The notes beneath the pieces are model-generated. The model was given only the letters and a program-made list of their open reading frames with translations, made no database searches and was not told where the DNA came from. A stretch of 64,000 nt of DNA from Auricularia sp. M13 (taxonomy: Eukaryota > Basidiomycota > Agaricomycetes > Auriculariales > Auriculariaceae), in NCBI GenBank assembly GCA_037042915.1, contig CM073195.1:2914001-2978000 (forward strand), written 5' to 3'. Below are positions 43,182-53,612 of this stretch, one piece after another (positions within the stretch are counted from its first letter, which is position 1; each line of letters starts with the position of its first letter). A program made the position numbers and the translations under genes.

Positions 43182-44780
43182 CGTACCAGCATTGTGGAGG
43201 TTGAGGTCACAATTGACCGCACGAGCGATCCAGCCGCAACCGGAATTGAAAGGCATCTCTTCGCATTCCGAGGAGCTGGTCGCGTCCAGGCTCCAGCCGT
43301 CAAACTGCCTGGGGAAACTCATCACAATGTCCTCCTCATCAACACCCGTGAATTCATCACCGACGTACTTCTTCGACGCAAAGACATCACCCTTGTTTTC
43401 AACTCGAATGGCTCAACGGAAGGTACGTAAATGCATCCTGGCAATTTACTGGTCTAAGTGCAACATGTAGCTGCGTATTGTCTCAGTTTGAGAGCTTATT
43501 TCTGGCCGAAGGCCATGGTCGAAGAGTTTGGACGTACAAAAGAACTCCAGTACAATCTTGCTGTCTTTTATCGGCGGGAAGGTGTATTAGAAATACTTCA
43601 GGATCACATCCCAACACCTGCCACGACAAGGGAGGGTGCACTGGATCTCTGGACCCTGAAGCGCCAGTTAGAGAAGAAAGCGGCATACGTGGACGGAGTT
43701 GCATTTGGCACATTTGAGCTGGATCTTGTCCTGGTGAGCTACTTCGCGTACCAGAAGGCACATTAAGTGAATTTAATCAATTTCCCAGACTCAGACTTAT
43801 GAGGACATTGACAAAGTTTTGGGTCTGTCGCTCGGTACGACTGCGAAGGAACACTCCGGTGCGGCTGATAAGAAAGGAAAGTCCAAGGTGCGTGCCAAAT
43901 ATCTCAAGACAGTAGGTTATTTACAAGAAAGTAGGCCAAAGAACCAATTGCCGGCAGTGCAGAGAGCAATAACGGTCAAGATGATGAGGATAACGAGGGC
44001 GGCAATGACGACAAGGACGGAGACGAGGAGGATGCGTCCTCCATTGCGTCCGGTCTGACGCTCACGAGCAACCTTCTATCTGGGAGCGAGTACGCAAACA
44101 GCGACGACGAAGGCGACGATGACTCCGGTGCTGGTAGCGACGATGCCGCGACGACTGAAACGCAGCCCCATGTCGATCTCGGACCATACGAATCTATCCT
44201 CTCACCCCAGCGCCCAGCAAAGCGCAAGATTGATGAAGTTAAGAAGACCGGCAAGGCGACCCCCAGGCCTATCACCGTGCACGAGTACCTTGACCAACTC
44301 TGGAGGGACGAGCCATATATTCAGGTGTACCGCCGTCAGAAGGACAAGCACCGTGCTGTAGAGGTCCGCTGGCTGGCCAAAGTCGTGAAGGCCGTAGCCA
44401 AAGCTGCACGCACGAGTCCCTCAGTTCTACGCAAGGCAAATGTGCAGACTGCTTCTGGCAGCGTTGCGAAGAAAATCCACCTCAAGGACATCGGCCATTA
44501 CTTGCGCCGGCAGGCAAAGTGGGTCTCTGATGCTGAGGATGCATATCAGCTGCAGGTCCGCTATGGTCCAGGATCCGAACATCCCCATCCGCAGGTGGAG
44601 GAACTACTCACCAAGAACGCTGCGGGGTACAAGTTCGGATTGACGAAGTGGTTGGAGAAACTTACAAAGGCAGCAGCTTCGGTTCGCAAGGCTCACAAGC
44701 TCCCAGAGCCTGGTCGTGCACCGAACGCCCACTCCTCCAAGAAACGCAGGACTGGGCCGAAGAAGGCCAAGGTCATCTAG
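43182..44780 (+). CDS. Acidic/basic nuclear-type protein beside TET/JBP gene (5' end unresolved)
   Basis: Exons 43182-43422, 43471-43733, 43789-43887, 43965-44780 keep one frame for 472 residues to a TAG at 44778. No in-frame ATG lies between 42541 and 43513, so the start is farther upstream or lost. The N-terminal half looks like a folded domain (VEVEVTIDRTSDPAATGIER, KLPGETHHNVLLINTREFIT, RTKELQYNLAVFYRREGVLE, KRQLEKKAAYVDG). A Ser/Asp/Glu-rich acidic stretch (43990-44160) follows, then PAKRKIDEVKK and a helical basic domain (VHEYLDQLWRDEPYIQVYRR, HLKDIGHYLRRQAKWVSDAE). The end is SSKKRRTGPKKAKVI, a likely nuclear signal. Stops 25 bp from the stop of the convergent TET/JBP gene. Function unknown. 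Confidence 0.6.
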
Positions 44781-44805
44781 GCGAGCAGAATTGTGTTCTA
44801 TGAGC

Positions 44806-47185
44806 CTATATACCGTGATGCTGCTGTAGCTGTTCTAGCGTCATGTGTAGATCAAGCCGATGCTCTAATAGACTGTCCTGGATGCGCATAAAATGAAAGA
44901 GCTCCTCTCTGGCACCGGAGCGCCGCAAGTCGCTGATGCTCGTAAACCCAGCGTCACGAAACCGAAACAGGGCCCCGGCAGTGAACAGGGTCCACGAGCG
45001 GCGGATATCGTCCTCTGCAAGCTCTGTGTTCCCATGTGTGATCAATGCCGATGGAATGAAGACGACATCGCCAGGCGCAAGCTGCAGCGCAATCTTGGGC
45101 TCGCGCAGAACGAGTAGCCCGTGCTTGCGGTAGTTGAACGTGCCGAATACGGAGATGATGCACATCCCAAAGAGTGCGTTCTTCGCGTCGACATGTAGCG
45201 GCGTGCACACCTTCGGTCCGGTATTCTTCGTCTCTGACATCATGGGAAATGCACGATATGGTGCGCGCAGGCGAGGGTCGTATTTATGAAGGTCTTGTTC
45301 AAGTTCCAGATAATGCGCGTAAAGTTTCGGAAACCAGAACTGGAAGAATTCTGGGTGACAATGAGCACCTGCCGCCAAACGATAAAAGAACACATACTGG
45401 ACATCTGATTTGCGAATATTCGCACGTCTGGGTGATCCATGAACTGGCGAACAGGATCATGCATGTACCGAGGGATCCCAAGATACGTGGGTACCTGTGG
45501 AAATTATTAGAGTCAATCAAACCTAGAAGAAAACTCGCACACCTTTTGCCCTCCCCCCATGCTTACACCAACGGTGACGTGCTTGAAGGCACCATCAGTC
45601 CGGTGCTCCTTCTCCTGGGCCTCCTCGCCAAGCGCACGGTCAAGGATCTCGAGTTGCTCCTCTACGCTGTCGGTAATAAATTCCCACAGCTTTGACTGCG
45701 GGCGCGCTGCTTTGACGGCAATAATCACACCGGCGGCATCGGTGATGACTTCGGCGCGTCTACTTCTTGTCAGCCATGGGAACACAAGGAAAAGAATTAA
45801 AACCTACGATTTGTCGTTGCGAAGGATTTTAAAACCTTCGTCCAAAAGCACTTGAACAGACGGTGGCCACGACTCCGAGTCAGCATCTGGCTCAGGCTCC
45901 CAGCAGAAGTCCTGTAGGGCCGGAATGTCGTCCTTATAGCAGGCATGGGGCGCTGTGTAGCACCCATCCTTGGTGCAGAGGTCGACCTTGGTGAGCTGCT
46001 GCGCCTGCGTGCAAGACGTCTTGTTGAATATCTTGCGCGCGAGGCCTCGGGGAGCAGTGGGAATAGTCGACTCGTCTTCGCCTCGTTGTGCCGCTGCACG
46101 TTTGCGCTCATGTCGAGTTGCATTTTGCTTGGCCTTTCGTCGAGCCTTCCAACCCACAGGTGGCTCAACAGCGTTGTCGTTGGGCTTGGTGCGCTTTGGC
46201 ATGCGGGCATCATCACCACCAGATGGGTTCTCACCCTTGCGCTTCTTAATGTGGGCTTTTCCAGCATCAGAGAAATCGGTGCGCATTTATCAAGAGCGAA
46301 GCGTACCTTCATTGCCTGGGCAGGATTGATCATCCTCCCGAAAAAGCGATGTTGACCGAGGCTCGTCAGGATGCTCTGCCAGATACTCATGCCAACGCGC
46401 AAGCACCTTGTCCGAAGGTCGCGGGTCTGGTTCGTAAGAGGCATCTTGGAAGACAAAACCCGCTTTGCTGGTTGCAGTTGAGCCCTGAAAGAATTGAGGC
46501 TCCATTGGGTCAGGATGGTCCAAGATATCCGGCGATGCACAAATTGCTTCTGCAAGCTTCTGGCATATGAACGACCTGCGCCAGCTGTCATAGTCGGTCT
46601 ACAGAACAGTCAATAATTTGCAAGTCAAACCTTCATGATACATACAGCTTTCACAAATTCTGGGCGCTGGCCATTGTTGTCTTTAGTTGGCTGAGGCGGC
46701 TGCTCTCTGGGTCGTGCACTCCCAGCCCAGTGACTGCAACCCGGCTTGAAATTTCTTAGTTTGTAGCAAACAAAACACGAAGGAATACACACCGAAGTAT
46801 CTGCCTGCTGCTCGGCCGGCAACGGGTTCTTCGTGATGTTTCGTGTGCGTCGCTGCTCGCGTGATTCGGCAGCCTCACGGGCACGACGATCACGGCACAG
46901 CTCCACCTCGGGCTTGACTTTGAGCTTGCCCTTGTGGATGCGTGCGCGCTGGCGACGCTCGTCAGCAGGCATTCTCCTTGACGCGCGTGAGCTGGCATTG
47001 AGCTCGTGACCGCCATTGAGCATATCGTTCTCGCTTTCCGATGGAACGTAGCCGTTGTCTGAGCAGGGCCCAGCGCCGTCGCACCGGCTGGCTCCAGTGC
47101 AGTCCAAAGGCCCAGCGTCTTCTGCAGAGGGCTCAAAGAGTTGGCCTGCCGGTGACGAAGCGGAAACCCAGTTGGCAGTTGCGGG
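44806..47185 (-). CDS. TET/JBP-type 2-oxoglutarate/Fe(II) dioxygenase
   Basis: Basidiomycete member of the TET/JBP family, which oxidises 5-methylcytosine in DNA. Exons (minus): about 47185-46793, about 46733-46646, 46598-46308, 46255-45809, 45759-45543, 45494-45398, 45350-44806; the 5' end is not fixed because no in-frame ATG opens the first block. The N-terminal third is charged with a Cys segment, followed by ICQKLAEAICASPDILDHPD and a basic NLS-like stretch (KKRKGENPSG, MPKRTKP). The catalytic part has RAEVITDAAGVIIAVKAARP, HVTVGVSMGGGQK, and the metal site TPLHVDAKNALFGMCIISVF (HxD). Distal ligands lie in PGDVVFIPSALITHGN (His) and RRSWTLFTAG (Arg for 2-oxoglutarate). All expected ligands are present. 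Such genes are expanded in agaricomycetes and associated with KDZ transposons; a KDZ gene lies 4.3 kb away. Confidence 0.8.
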
Positions 47186-48800
47186 CTACATCACCGTCAG
47201 GACAATGCAGGCAAATTATAGGAAAAGACGCACTGTAGGTAGAGGGAAGGACGATGTCGGCGGTGGCAGCACGGCATTGCCCACAACAGGTGCAGAACTA
47301 GAGCCCGGGCAAGTAGTGCAAGCATCCTAAAGAGCTATAAGAGTGCAATCCTTGGGGCATGGAGGAATGGGCGCACCATAGAGGACTCGGGCAGCAACGA
47401 CTCATTCAAGGGCGTGTTACGCAAATCAGCCAGCTGCCTCAGAGTGAACGGTAGCTCCGTGATGTTGACATCAATCTAGGGTAAGTGAGTATGTCTGGTA
47501 GTGCAGTGCAAATAGCTGGCGGCTTACTGGGGACATCGCCGGACGCGGTGGTCAACGTTCGGGAAGAAGGAGGGCTCGGCAACGAGCGGTACAGGAACGC
47601 TCGACCAACGTCCAGGGCATCCTATTTGCTTTTATAAGCGGTCAGGACGGCCGGGCGTTGGTCGAGACGCGCTGAACCGCGACGGGTCAAGCTCTGTGGT
47701 TGTGGGAAGTTAGAGCGCGCTCTTTGTAGTTGCGCGTCTGGGAACACGTGACTGCTTTTCGCGCGTGTGTGGCGCGCGCGGAGTTTACGCGTTTCAGGCA
47801 GCACTGCACTTGTTCTAACCATCGTTCACACCTGTGCATATGCATGCCGCTAAATGCATGGCCTCTAATTGAGCATCCCTCTAAGGGAATCAATATCAGC
47901 GCGTTCGAAGCACACAATGTAGGGAAAGTGCAGATATATCGTGTTGTGCAGATTTCTTAAATGGCATGCACGCGCTCACACCGGCGGCGCGCGTCTTATT
48001 TCTCACGTTCAGATCGTTCTAGCTCACCCAGCGCACGTCACGCTGCACGACCTGAGACCCCCGGCGTCTTTGTTTGAACGCGCCGTCCGACTGTCGAGCA
48101 GCCCAGCGCCGAATTTGCACCGCCGTGTGCGAGGCGAGCGCGACTTCTGAGTCGCAGGATATAGCGCCAGTGCGCTCCCGCAGCTGGAACGCGCGCCAGG
48201 TGTTCGTGCGAGGCTGCGAGTTGCCTCACTCAGCGCGCCGACACGCTCGACCCCGCACAACTCGACCCCGCAGCAAGCCTTTGGCAAAAATGCATCAGTA
48301 CATCACTACTTACGGCTATTTGGATGTCTGGCTGACCAAATTGGTGCCAGAAGACGCACACCAAGGTTCTGGCCACACAAGTCGCTGTTGACCATCGAGG
48401 ACCATAGCGTCAAATCTGCACCGAACCACCGCACGGCCTGTCGGGTGTGCATTGCGGGTCATCGGACGGACGTGTCTTGCGCAGTGGAATCGCAGATTGC
48501 GGCCTGCGCGGGGTTGTCAGTCAGCCTGGACCTCGTGCCGACCACCGGGCAACATACCTTGTGTTTCGAGGAACGCCATCGGGCGCTCGCCCCAGCGCGG
48601 GTGCGGATGCGCGACGACCAAGACTTTGAGCACGTCTTCGAGCACGTCCGAGTGCGCGGCGAGTTCTGCCGACGGACGAGTAAATAAACGGTGCACATAC
48701 TTTTATTGAAAGCAGATGACACACCCTGCTCGATGGCTAGACTTGACGCATTCTGTGCGCACTTTCAGCAAGGCATCGAGTACAATAAAAGTCAGCGTAC
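47186..48800. other. Spacer turning into repeat-rich DNA
   Basis: No intact gene. From about 47.9 kb the sequence consists of diverged repeats listed separately. A plus-strand frame at 48388-48687 has no recognisable domain. The upstream exon of the TET/JBP gene may lie in 47240-47330. Confidence 0.35.
47905..48210. repeat. Dispersed repeat beta, copy 1
   Basis: Shares long diverged similarity with 50495-50800 and, for its inner part, with 48995-49160. Shared words in order: AATGTaGGGAAA, TCGTGTTG, TATTTCTCACG, ATCGTTCTAG, CACGTCACrCTGCACGAC, CGCCGTCCGACTGTCGAG, CCAGCGCCGAAT, GGCGAGCGCGA, GTCGCrGGATATA, CCAGTGCGCTCC. Position and order are kept, so this is one ancient repeat and not chance GC-richness. 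Confidence 0.75.
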
Positions 48801-48938
48801 CTCGCCGCCAGAGATAATGATGTCCTTGCTCCGGTCCTGAATCGCCACGGTCCCATCCGGATGCCGCACAGCAAGGTCGCCGCTGTGGAAGTATCCACCA
48901 CGGAAGGCCTCGGCGGTGGCCTTCTCGTCGCGAAAATA
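48801..48938 (-). pseudogene. Orphan exon of an acyl-CoA synthetase (AMP-binding enzyme)
   Basis: A 138-nt minus-strand exon, exactly 46 codons, flanked by a CCAG acceptor and a GAG|GTACGC donor. It encodes YFRDEKATAEAFRGGYFHSG, DLAVRHPDGTVAIQDRSKDI and IISGGE, the adenylation motifs YFHSGD and DRSKDIIISGGE of ANL-superfamily acyl-CoA synthetases. Neither upstream (AMP-binding P-loop) nor downstream exons were found within 1 kb on either side; the flanks are repeats. This is a captured or stranded fragment, not a working gene. Confidence 0.8.
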
Positions 48939-48994
48939 CTGGTCGCACAGAGTCAGCACCAAGCGGCTTTTAAGACGGACGCACGTACCTCGGA

Positions 48995-49160
48995 TTTTTT
49001 GCGCCGATGCGTCTGACCGAGCACGCCGTCCGACCGTTGAGTGACCCAGCACCGAATCCACACCGTGAGGCGAGCTCGACGTCCGAATCGCGGGATGTGA
49101 CGCCAGTGCGCTCCGGTGGCTGGAATGCGTGCCGGGTGTCCACGCTAGGCTGCCCGTTGC
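48995..49160. repeat. Dispersed repeat beta, copy 2 (partial)
   Basis: Shared with copies 1 and 3: GCCGATGCGTCTGACC, CACGCCGTCCGAC, CCCAGCACCGAATCC, GAGGCGAGC, ATCGCGGGATGTGACGCC, AGTGCGCTCCG, TGGAATGCGTGCCGGGTGTCC. Lacks the left part present in copies 1 and 3. Confidence 0.75.
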
Positions 49161-49889
49161 GTCAATCCGCACGCGGACACACCTGACGCCGCGGGTTCTC
49201 CGTACCATGAGCGCGGAATCGCGAAATAATGAGCGCGCTGACCGCGGTACGGCTCGGTTCCCCACAAGCATACAATCCGAGTCGGCGGCTTCCACGCCGA
49301 CTCGGGGCGTTATTCCTTCGCGGGGGTCGTCGAGGGACATAAGGCCTCCGTGAAATTGCGATTGGACGGCGAGATTGTCGAGTGCGCACCTTGACGAAGT
49401 CGGTTGCTGTCCGACGACCGAGCCGAAGTTTTCGGGCTCGCAGCAATTGTCCGCGCGCTCTGAAACTTATTGAGCGTCATACCAGGCATATGGACATACC
49501 CTTGGAAGAGTTGTTGAGTTAGAATCTCGTGCCGGACTTGCGATCACGAATTTGGCATCAGCGGGCTGACCAGGACCGTTTAAATCGAACCGCGCCTTGC
49601 GCGCGCAGCTGAATGGCGCGAAAGGAGCGCGGTGCATCCATTGATCGTCTTTGGCCCCTTTTCAGCTGCGCCGGGGCCTCTGATGCAAGCGCGCGAGATA
49701 CTGGATAACGGCCGAACTACAATAAGTCGTCAGTAAATGAGCACAGCAAGTGAAGCAAATCGACTCGCACCTATAGAAATAACACATCGAGAGCATCCCA
49801 GACCGCGGTTCCTGCACTGATTGAAGGTCATTTGCGTCCTCTAGATTAAATGCGGTCAGGAACAACTTGCGCAAAAATGGTTTCATTTT

Positions 49890-50090
49890 CAAATAAGAAT
49901 GGTACGTACGTGTAGCCCTAATTCGCGCGCACACGCTGATATATGTTGTGTAGCCGATAAATGCGCGGCTGAGTGGGAGGAAGAGAGTCTTGACCGGCCG
50001 TCACCGGGCGCCGACAAGCCACCTTCGTATCCGCAAATTCGATCCCGCCTCCTCCAAACGACCGGAGGAGGTTGTAGGTGAACAACTAAA
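49890..50090. repeat. Dispersed repeat alpha, copy 1
   Basis: Diverged similarity with 50195-50390: GGTACGTAC at the left, then CGCGCGCACACGCT / CGCCCGCGCACGCT, GACCGGCCG, CCTC..AAACGrCC and GAGGAGsTTG in the same order. No coding potential recognised. Confidence 0.6.
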
Positions 50091-50194
50091 GGTTCACCGC
50101 CTTTCCCTGCGCAAGAAAAGGTCAGCTTCATATTGATCGCGAGCAAGTGCTGACCAGTCGCGACTTGGACAGGATGTGTTCAGAATCCAAAGTG

Positions 50195-50390
50195 AACGGT
50201 ACGTACTTGAAGCCATAACTCGCCCGCGCACGCTCATACAGTTTGTGTTGCAGGTAATCGAGCGGTCGGATGGCGAGAGCAGAGTTGCGACCGGCCGCCT
50301 CCGGCCAGCACGCTGCGCGTCCGCTGGCTCGCGTCTGCAATTCCTCAAAACGGCCCGAGGAGCTTGCAGTTGTACGCTCCAATGTATTCC
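50195..50390. repeat. Dispersed repeat alpha, copy 2
   Basis: Direct-orientation partner of 49890-50090, starting at CGGTACGTACTTGAAGCC. Lies between repeat beta copies 2 and 3. Confidence 0.6.
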
Positions 50391-50494
50391 TCTGCGGGGT
50401 TCACAGTATCATCGCATACTGGTAACAGTTAGTGAACAGTGCTCTCGCGCAGCGCCTGAACTTACTCTTGTACTTCTCAGCCTCGTGTCCAAAG

Positions 50495-50800
50495 CACGCA
50501 ATGTGGGGAAACACAAAATCCTTCGTGTTGCGCAACCTAGGTAAATGGTACATACACGCCCACCCTGGCCTCGCGCGCGCTATTTCTCACGCACATATCG
50601 TTCTAGAGCACCCAGTGCACGTCACACTGCACGACTCAAGGCCCGCCGATGCGTCTGACCAAACACGCCGTCCGACTGTCGAGAGGTCCAGCGCCGAATC
50701 CGCGCCTCAGTGCACAAGGCGAGCGCGATTTCGAGTCGCGGGATATAACACCAGTGCGCTCCGACCGCTGGAATGCGCGCCGGGTGTCCGCGCGGCCGCG
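50495..50800. repeat. Dispersed repeat beta, copy 3
   Basis: Full-length partner of copy 1, same orientation. Its right end runs into the GC-rich tandem repeat at 50804. Confidence 0.75.
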
Positions 50801-50803
50801 CGC

Positions 50804-51083
50804 CCGTTTCGCGCACTTTCGCGCAGAATGGCCGCGCCTGGCAGCCCGTACGACGGTACGAGCGCGCCAGGCGGCTGCGCGTTGTCCGCCGCCGGCGGTG
50901 CGCGCGCGCGGACGGGCTTCGGCCCTGCGCGCCCAGCCGCGCGGCCGTTTCGCGCACTTTCGCGCAGAATGGCCGCGCCTGGCAGCCCGTACGACGGTAC
51001 GAGCGCGCCAGGCGGCTGCGCGTTGTCCGCCGCCGGCGGTGCGCGCGCGCGGACGGGCTTCGGCCCTGCGCCCAGCCGCGCGG
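50804..51083. repeat. GC-rich tandem repeat, two near-identical units of 141 and 139 bp
   Basis: Unit 1 spans 50804-50944, unit 2 50945-51083, and a third begins CCGTTTCGCC at 51084 and breaks off. The two units differ essentially by one GC dinucleotide (GCGCGCCC versus GCGCCC near the right end). Inside each unit are hairpin-capable words (GTCCGCCGCCGGCGGTGCGC) and an alternating CG run. Both strands are open across the units because GC-rich DNA lacks stops; I do not call a protein. Confidence 0.9.
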
Positions 51084-51486
51084 CCGTTTCGCCGCATGGG
51101 CTGAAAGTCTGGTTCAATGTACATACTGTGAGAAATTTGGGCTCCCAAGTATATTCTATTTGGAAGTATGGACTGGGCAGTGTAAAGATATGAATTTACA
51201 AATTGCCTCCGGACCTTTTGCGCGGAGGCCCGCGTAAAAGTAACTGTCACACGGAGGTCACACATCTGGTGACAGAAACATACCGATTTTTCAAAAAGTT
51301 GACATACCATGGATTTGAACGAGAGCCCCAAGAAATGAAAATGAACAACTTAACCACTGAGCCATAGAGCCATATAATGTGTTTAAAGCCTCGTATTATA
51401 CATTCTTGAACGCAGTCTCTTACACAAATGAAGCAATGATCAAGTGGGAAACTCGAGGGAAACAGATTACATTGTGAGTCATGAAG
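51084..51486. other. Spacer between repeat patch and KDZ gene
   Basis: AT-richer DNA with a tRNA-like stretch (listed separately). Could contain a transposon end, but no terminal inverted repeat was recognised by eye. Confidence 0.3.
51307..51371 (-). other. Degenerate tRNA-like / Pol III promoter-like sequence
   Basis: On the minus strand, TGGCTCAGTGG (51364-51354) matches an A box and CGTTCAAATCC (51321-51311) matches a B box at tRNA-like spacing, but the acceptor and T stems do not pair. Best read as a tRNA-derived SINE or tRNA pseudogene remnant. Confidence 0.35.
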
Positions 51487-53612
51487 TTAAGCTACATGCT
51501 CAACAGAGACAAGGGCACTCTCAGGGACAACGTGCGGGAGCAGGCCCTTAACCTGCAGTCCTTCGACGATGAACTCGTTCCGGAGCGAGATCATCTCATC
51601 CAAGAAAAAGTTGTACCGCCTGCTGTCCATTTCGCGTACGATATTCTTGTACTTTTTGATCCAGCGGTTGGCCTGCTCTGCTGCTGAGGAGTTGAATGCC
51701 CAAGTGCCGTCTGGATTCATGAGATCGGGGAAATTTGCAGGGTTGCAATGAGTCTGGCAGATAAGATCGGTCTCCTTGTGCTTGGATTCAAAGTGGAATA
51801 CATCCACAGGGAGACCGATCTTGGCGAAAAAGGCTCGAACCTTGGAGCGAGGGTCGAGCGCCTGAAGAAACTTGAACAGCGAGCAGTTGTCGTCATAGAA
51901 AATGAACGACGGCTTCGAGCCAGGGTATCGATCCTCAGGAAATGTCTGTAGGATAAAATCCTGTGATATGACATTAATCAGCTATCACAAAGCAGGGAGA
52001 TGCTAACCTGGACTCCGGTTGTGGCCTCTGCCTGGAACATGGTCGCGCGTGAGATTATGACGCCACAGCATCGCACCGCCAGCTCTTCGTTATGGGTGAA
52101 GGTGCGAGTGAAGGTGCCTTTGAGTTTCTTGGTGTGTCTATCTGGTTTTCGGTTTGTCCTCTTCTCCCGTGTGCCGGTGGAGATGTAGTGTTTGGCTATT
52201 TGAGCGCGTTCGAGCAACTTGAACATGCCTTTGCCGCGAGTCTTCCCCCGCAGCTCCGTGTTGCGATGCTCGACATCCGTGCAAGTTGAAAACCCATGCT
52301 CACGAGGCTCGGAGCAGCCACGAACAGCGCAGGTTGCTGTCTCGTCACTGTGTGTGGCACAGAATCGATCGACGGTGCGGACCAAAGGTTCCCTGCACGG
52401 TTTGCCGGCAGGGTTCTTGTATCCGCAGCAAGCGTGCTGCAGAGTAACACCGTCAATTACACAGGCTGTTTGACGGTCTGAATTGGTTGAGAGCAGCAGT
52501 GAGCAGAGATTTGCAAACAGGATCATTGTACGCACAAGACCGCCCATTCCCATCCTTTTTTATGAGTGTGCAGCGTTTACACGCGTGGGCCCATTGAGGC
52601 TGTCCCGTACCCGACATGAATGTGTTGCGATGGCTGAGAGCCTCGTCGAGGCGTCGTTCGTTACTGCCGCCGTGAGGCAGAGTTAGATATTCACCCATGG
52701 TCGTATGGAAGCGAAGCAGAGAGTGTAGAAGGAAGGCCTCGAAGACAATGCTCCCAGTCAAGGAGTATTTCCCTTGGCCTTTGGACGTCATGGAACGATT
52801 GTAGACGCGGGCAATGCCCTCCGACGATGCGCTGGAAGGCCAACTTAGATATACATGAAACAGGCAATCTCAAAACTTACTGGGAGAATAGATACATGTT
52901 ATCAATAAAGGTGCATAGCTCGGGCTCGAAGAAGAAGTGGTCGGTGACACCAATGGCACTTGGGATGCCCGGGTAGAAGATGCGGCGGGCTGAGTCCTTG
53001 GACGCGGCATGAACAAAGAAATCAGGATGGTAGCGTGTATTGCAGCCTCCGAGAATAATGAGATTGTAGGAACAGATGCTGGAAAGCTCTACCCACCTTT
53101 ACAAGCCAGTGATGTGACTTTTACATTGACAGCACCTCGACGAAGCGTAAAAAGTGTTGCGTTGTAGGATCGCGCATCAACAAGCCGACGGTGGCTACAC
53201 TGATCACTCTGGCAGGTAGTAGTTGGCGGCAAAAGCTCGGGAAGTATTACTGCAATTGTGTGAACATTTGATAGTGAAACCGTATCCGCACATTACCTTC
53301 CTGTTCAAACGATGGTACGTCAGCATACAGAGGCAAGAATGTGTCCCAGAGATGGTCAATATTGCTTTTGGAAAGTTCAAGTTGAGTTGCTATGGCCTTT
53401 CCAATGTTGGAGGGTAATCTCTTTCGAGCGTTCCTCAAAGCCGAAGAATCGTCGAGCTCGGCAAGTCTCTGGTCGCGAGCATCGTCCGCGACATTATCCA
53501 CTGCGATGTCTCTACAGATGTCCAAAAACTGTAGTAGCTGCTCGAGCGTGAGGCCCTTGAGCTCGTCGGGCAGACTGCGAAGCTGCTGTGAAAGTTCCTC
53601 GAGGAAGGTCAT
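51487..53612 (-). mobile_element. KDZ-family transposase-like gene (CxC-cluster type), apparently intact
   Basis: Kyakuja-Dileera-Zisupton transposase family. The ATG at 53612 starts MTFLEELSQQLRSLPDELKG and a helical N-domain. A first Cys cluster is rebuilt across introns (TCQSDQCSHRR; then CKGCNTRYHPDFF), then RRIFYPGIPSAIGVTDHFFF. After VYNRSMTSKGQGKYSLTGSI come CKRCT and the CxC6-like cluster (CCGYKN, PCREPL, FCATH, CAVRGCSEP). The catalytic half has KPSFIFYDDNCSLFKFLQAL, DVFHFESKHKETDLICQTHC, and FNSSAAEQANRWIKKYK with RRYNFFLDEMI, containing the Asp and Glu expected of the RNase-H-like core. At least six exons. No premature stop was forced in the joins I checked. It ends at 51487. Terminal repeats and target duplication were not identified. 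Confidence 0.8.

Noticed and set aside
50432-51331. Frames up to 253 codons across the GC-rich tandem repeat, both strands
   Set aside because: Open on both strands because stop codons are rare in this GC-rich repeat; no domain and the duplicated units give the same repeated peptide.
51307-51371. Functional tRNA gene
   Set aside because: Acceptor and T-stem complementarity fail although A- and B-box words are present.
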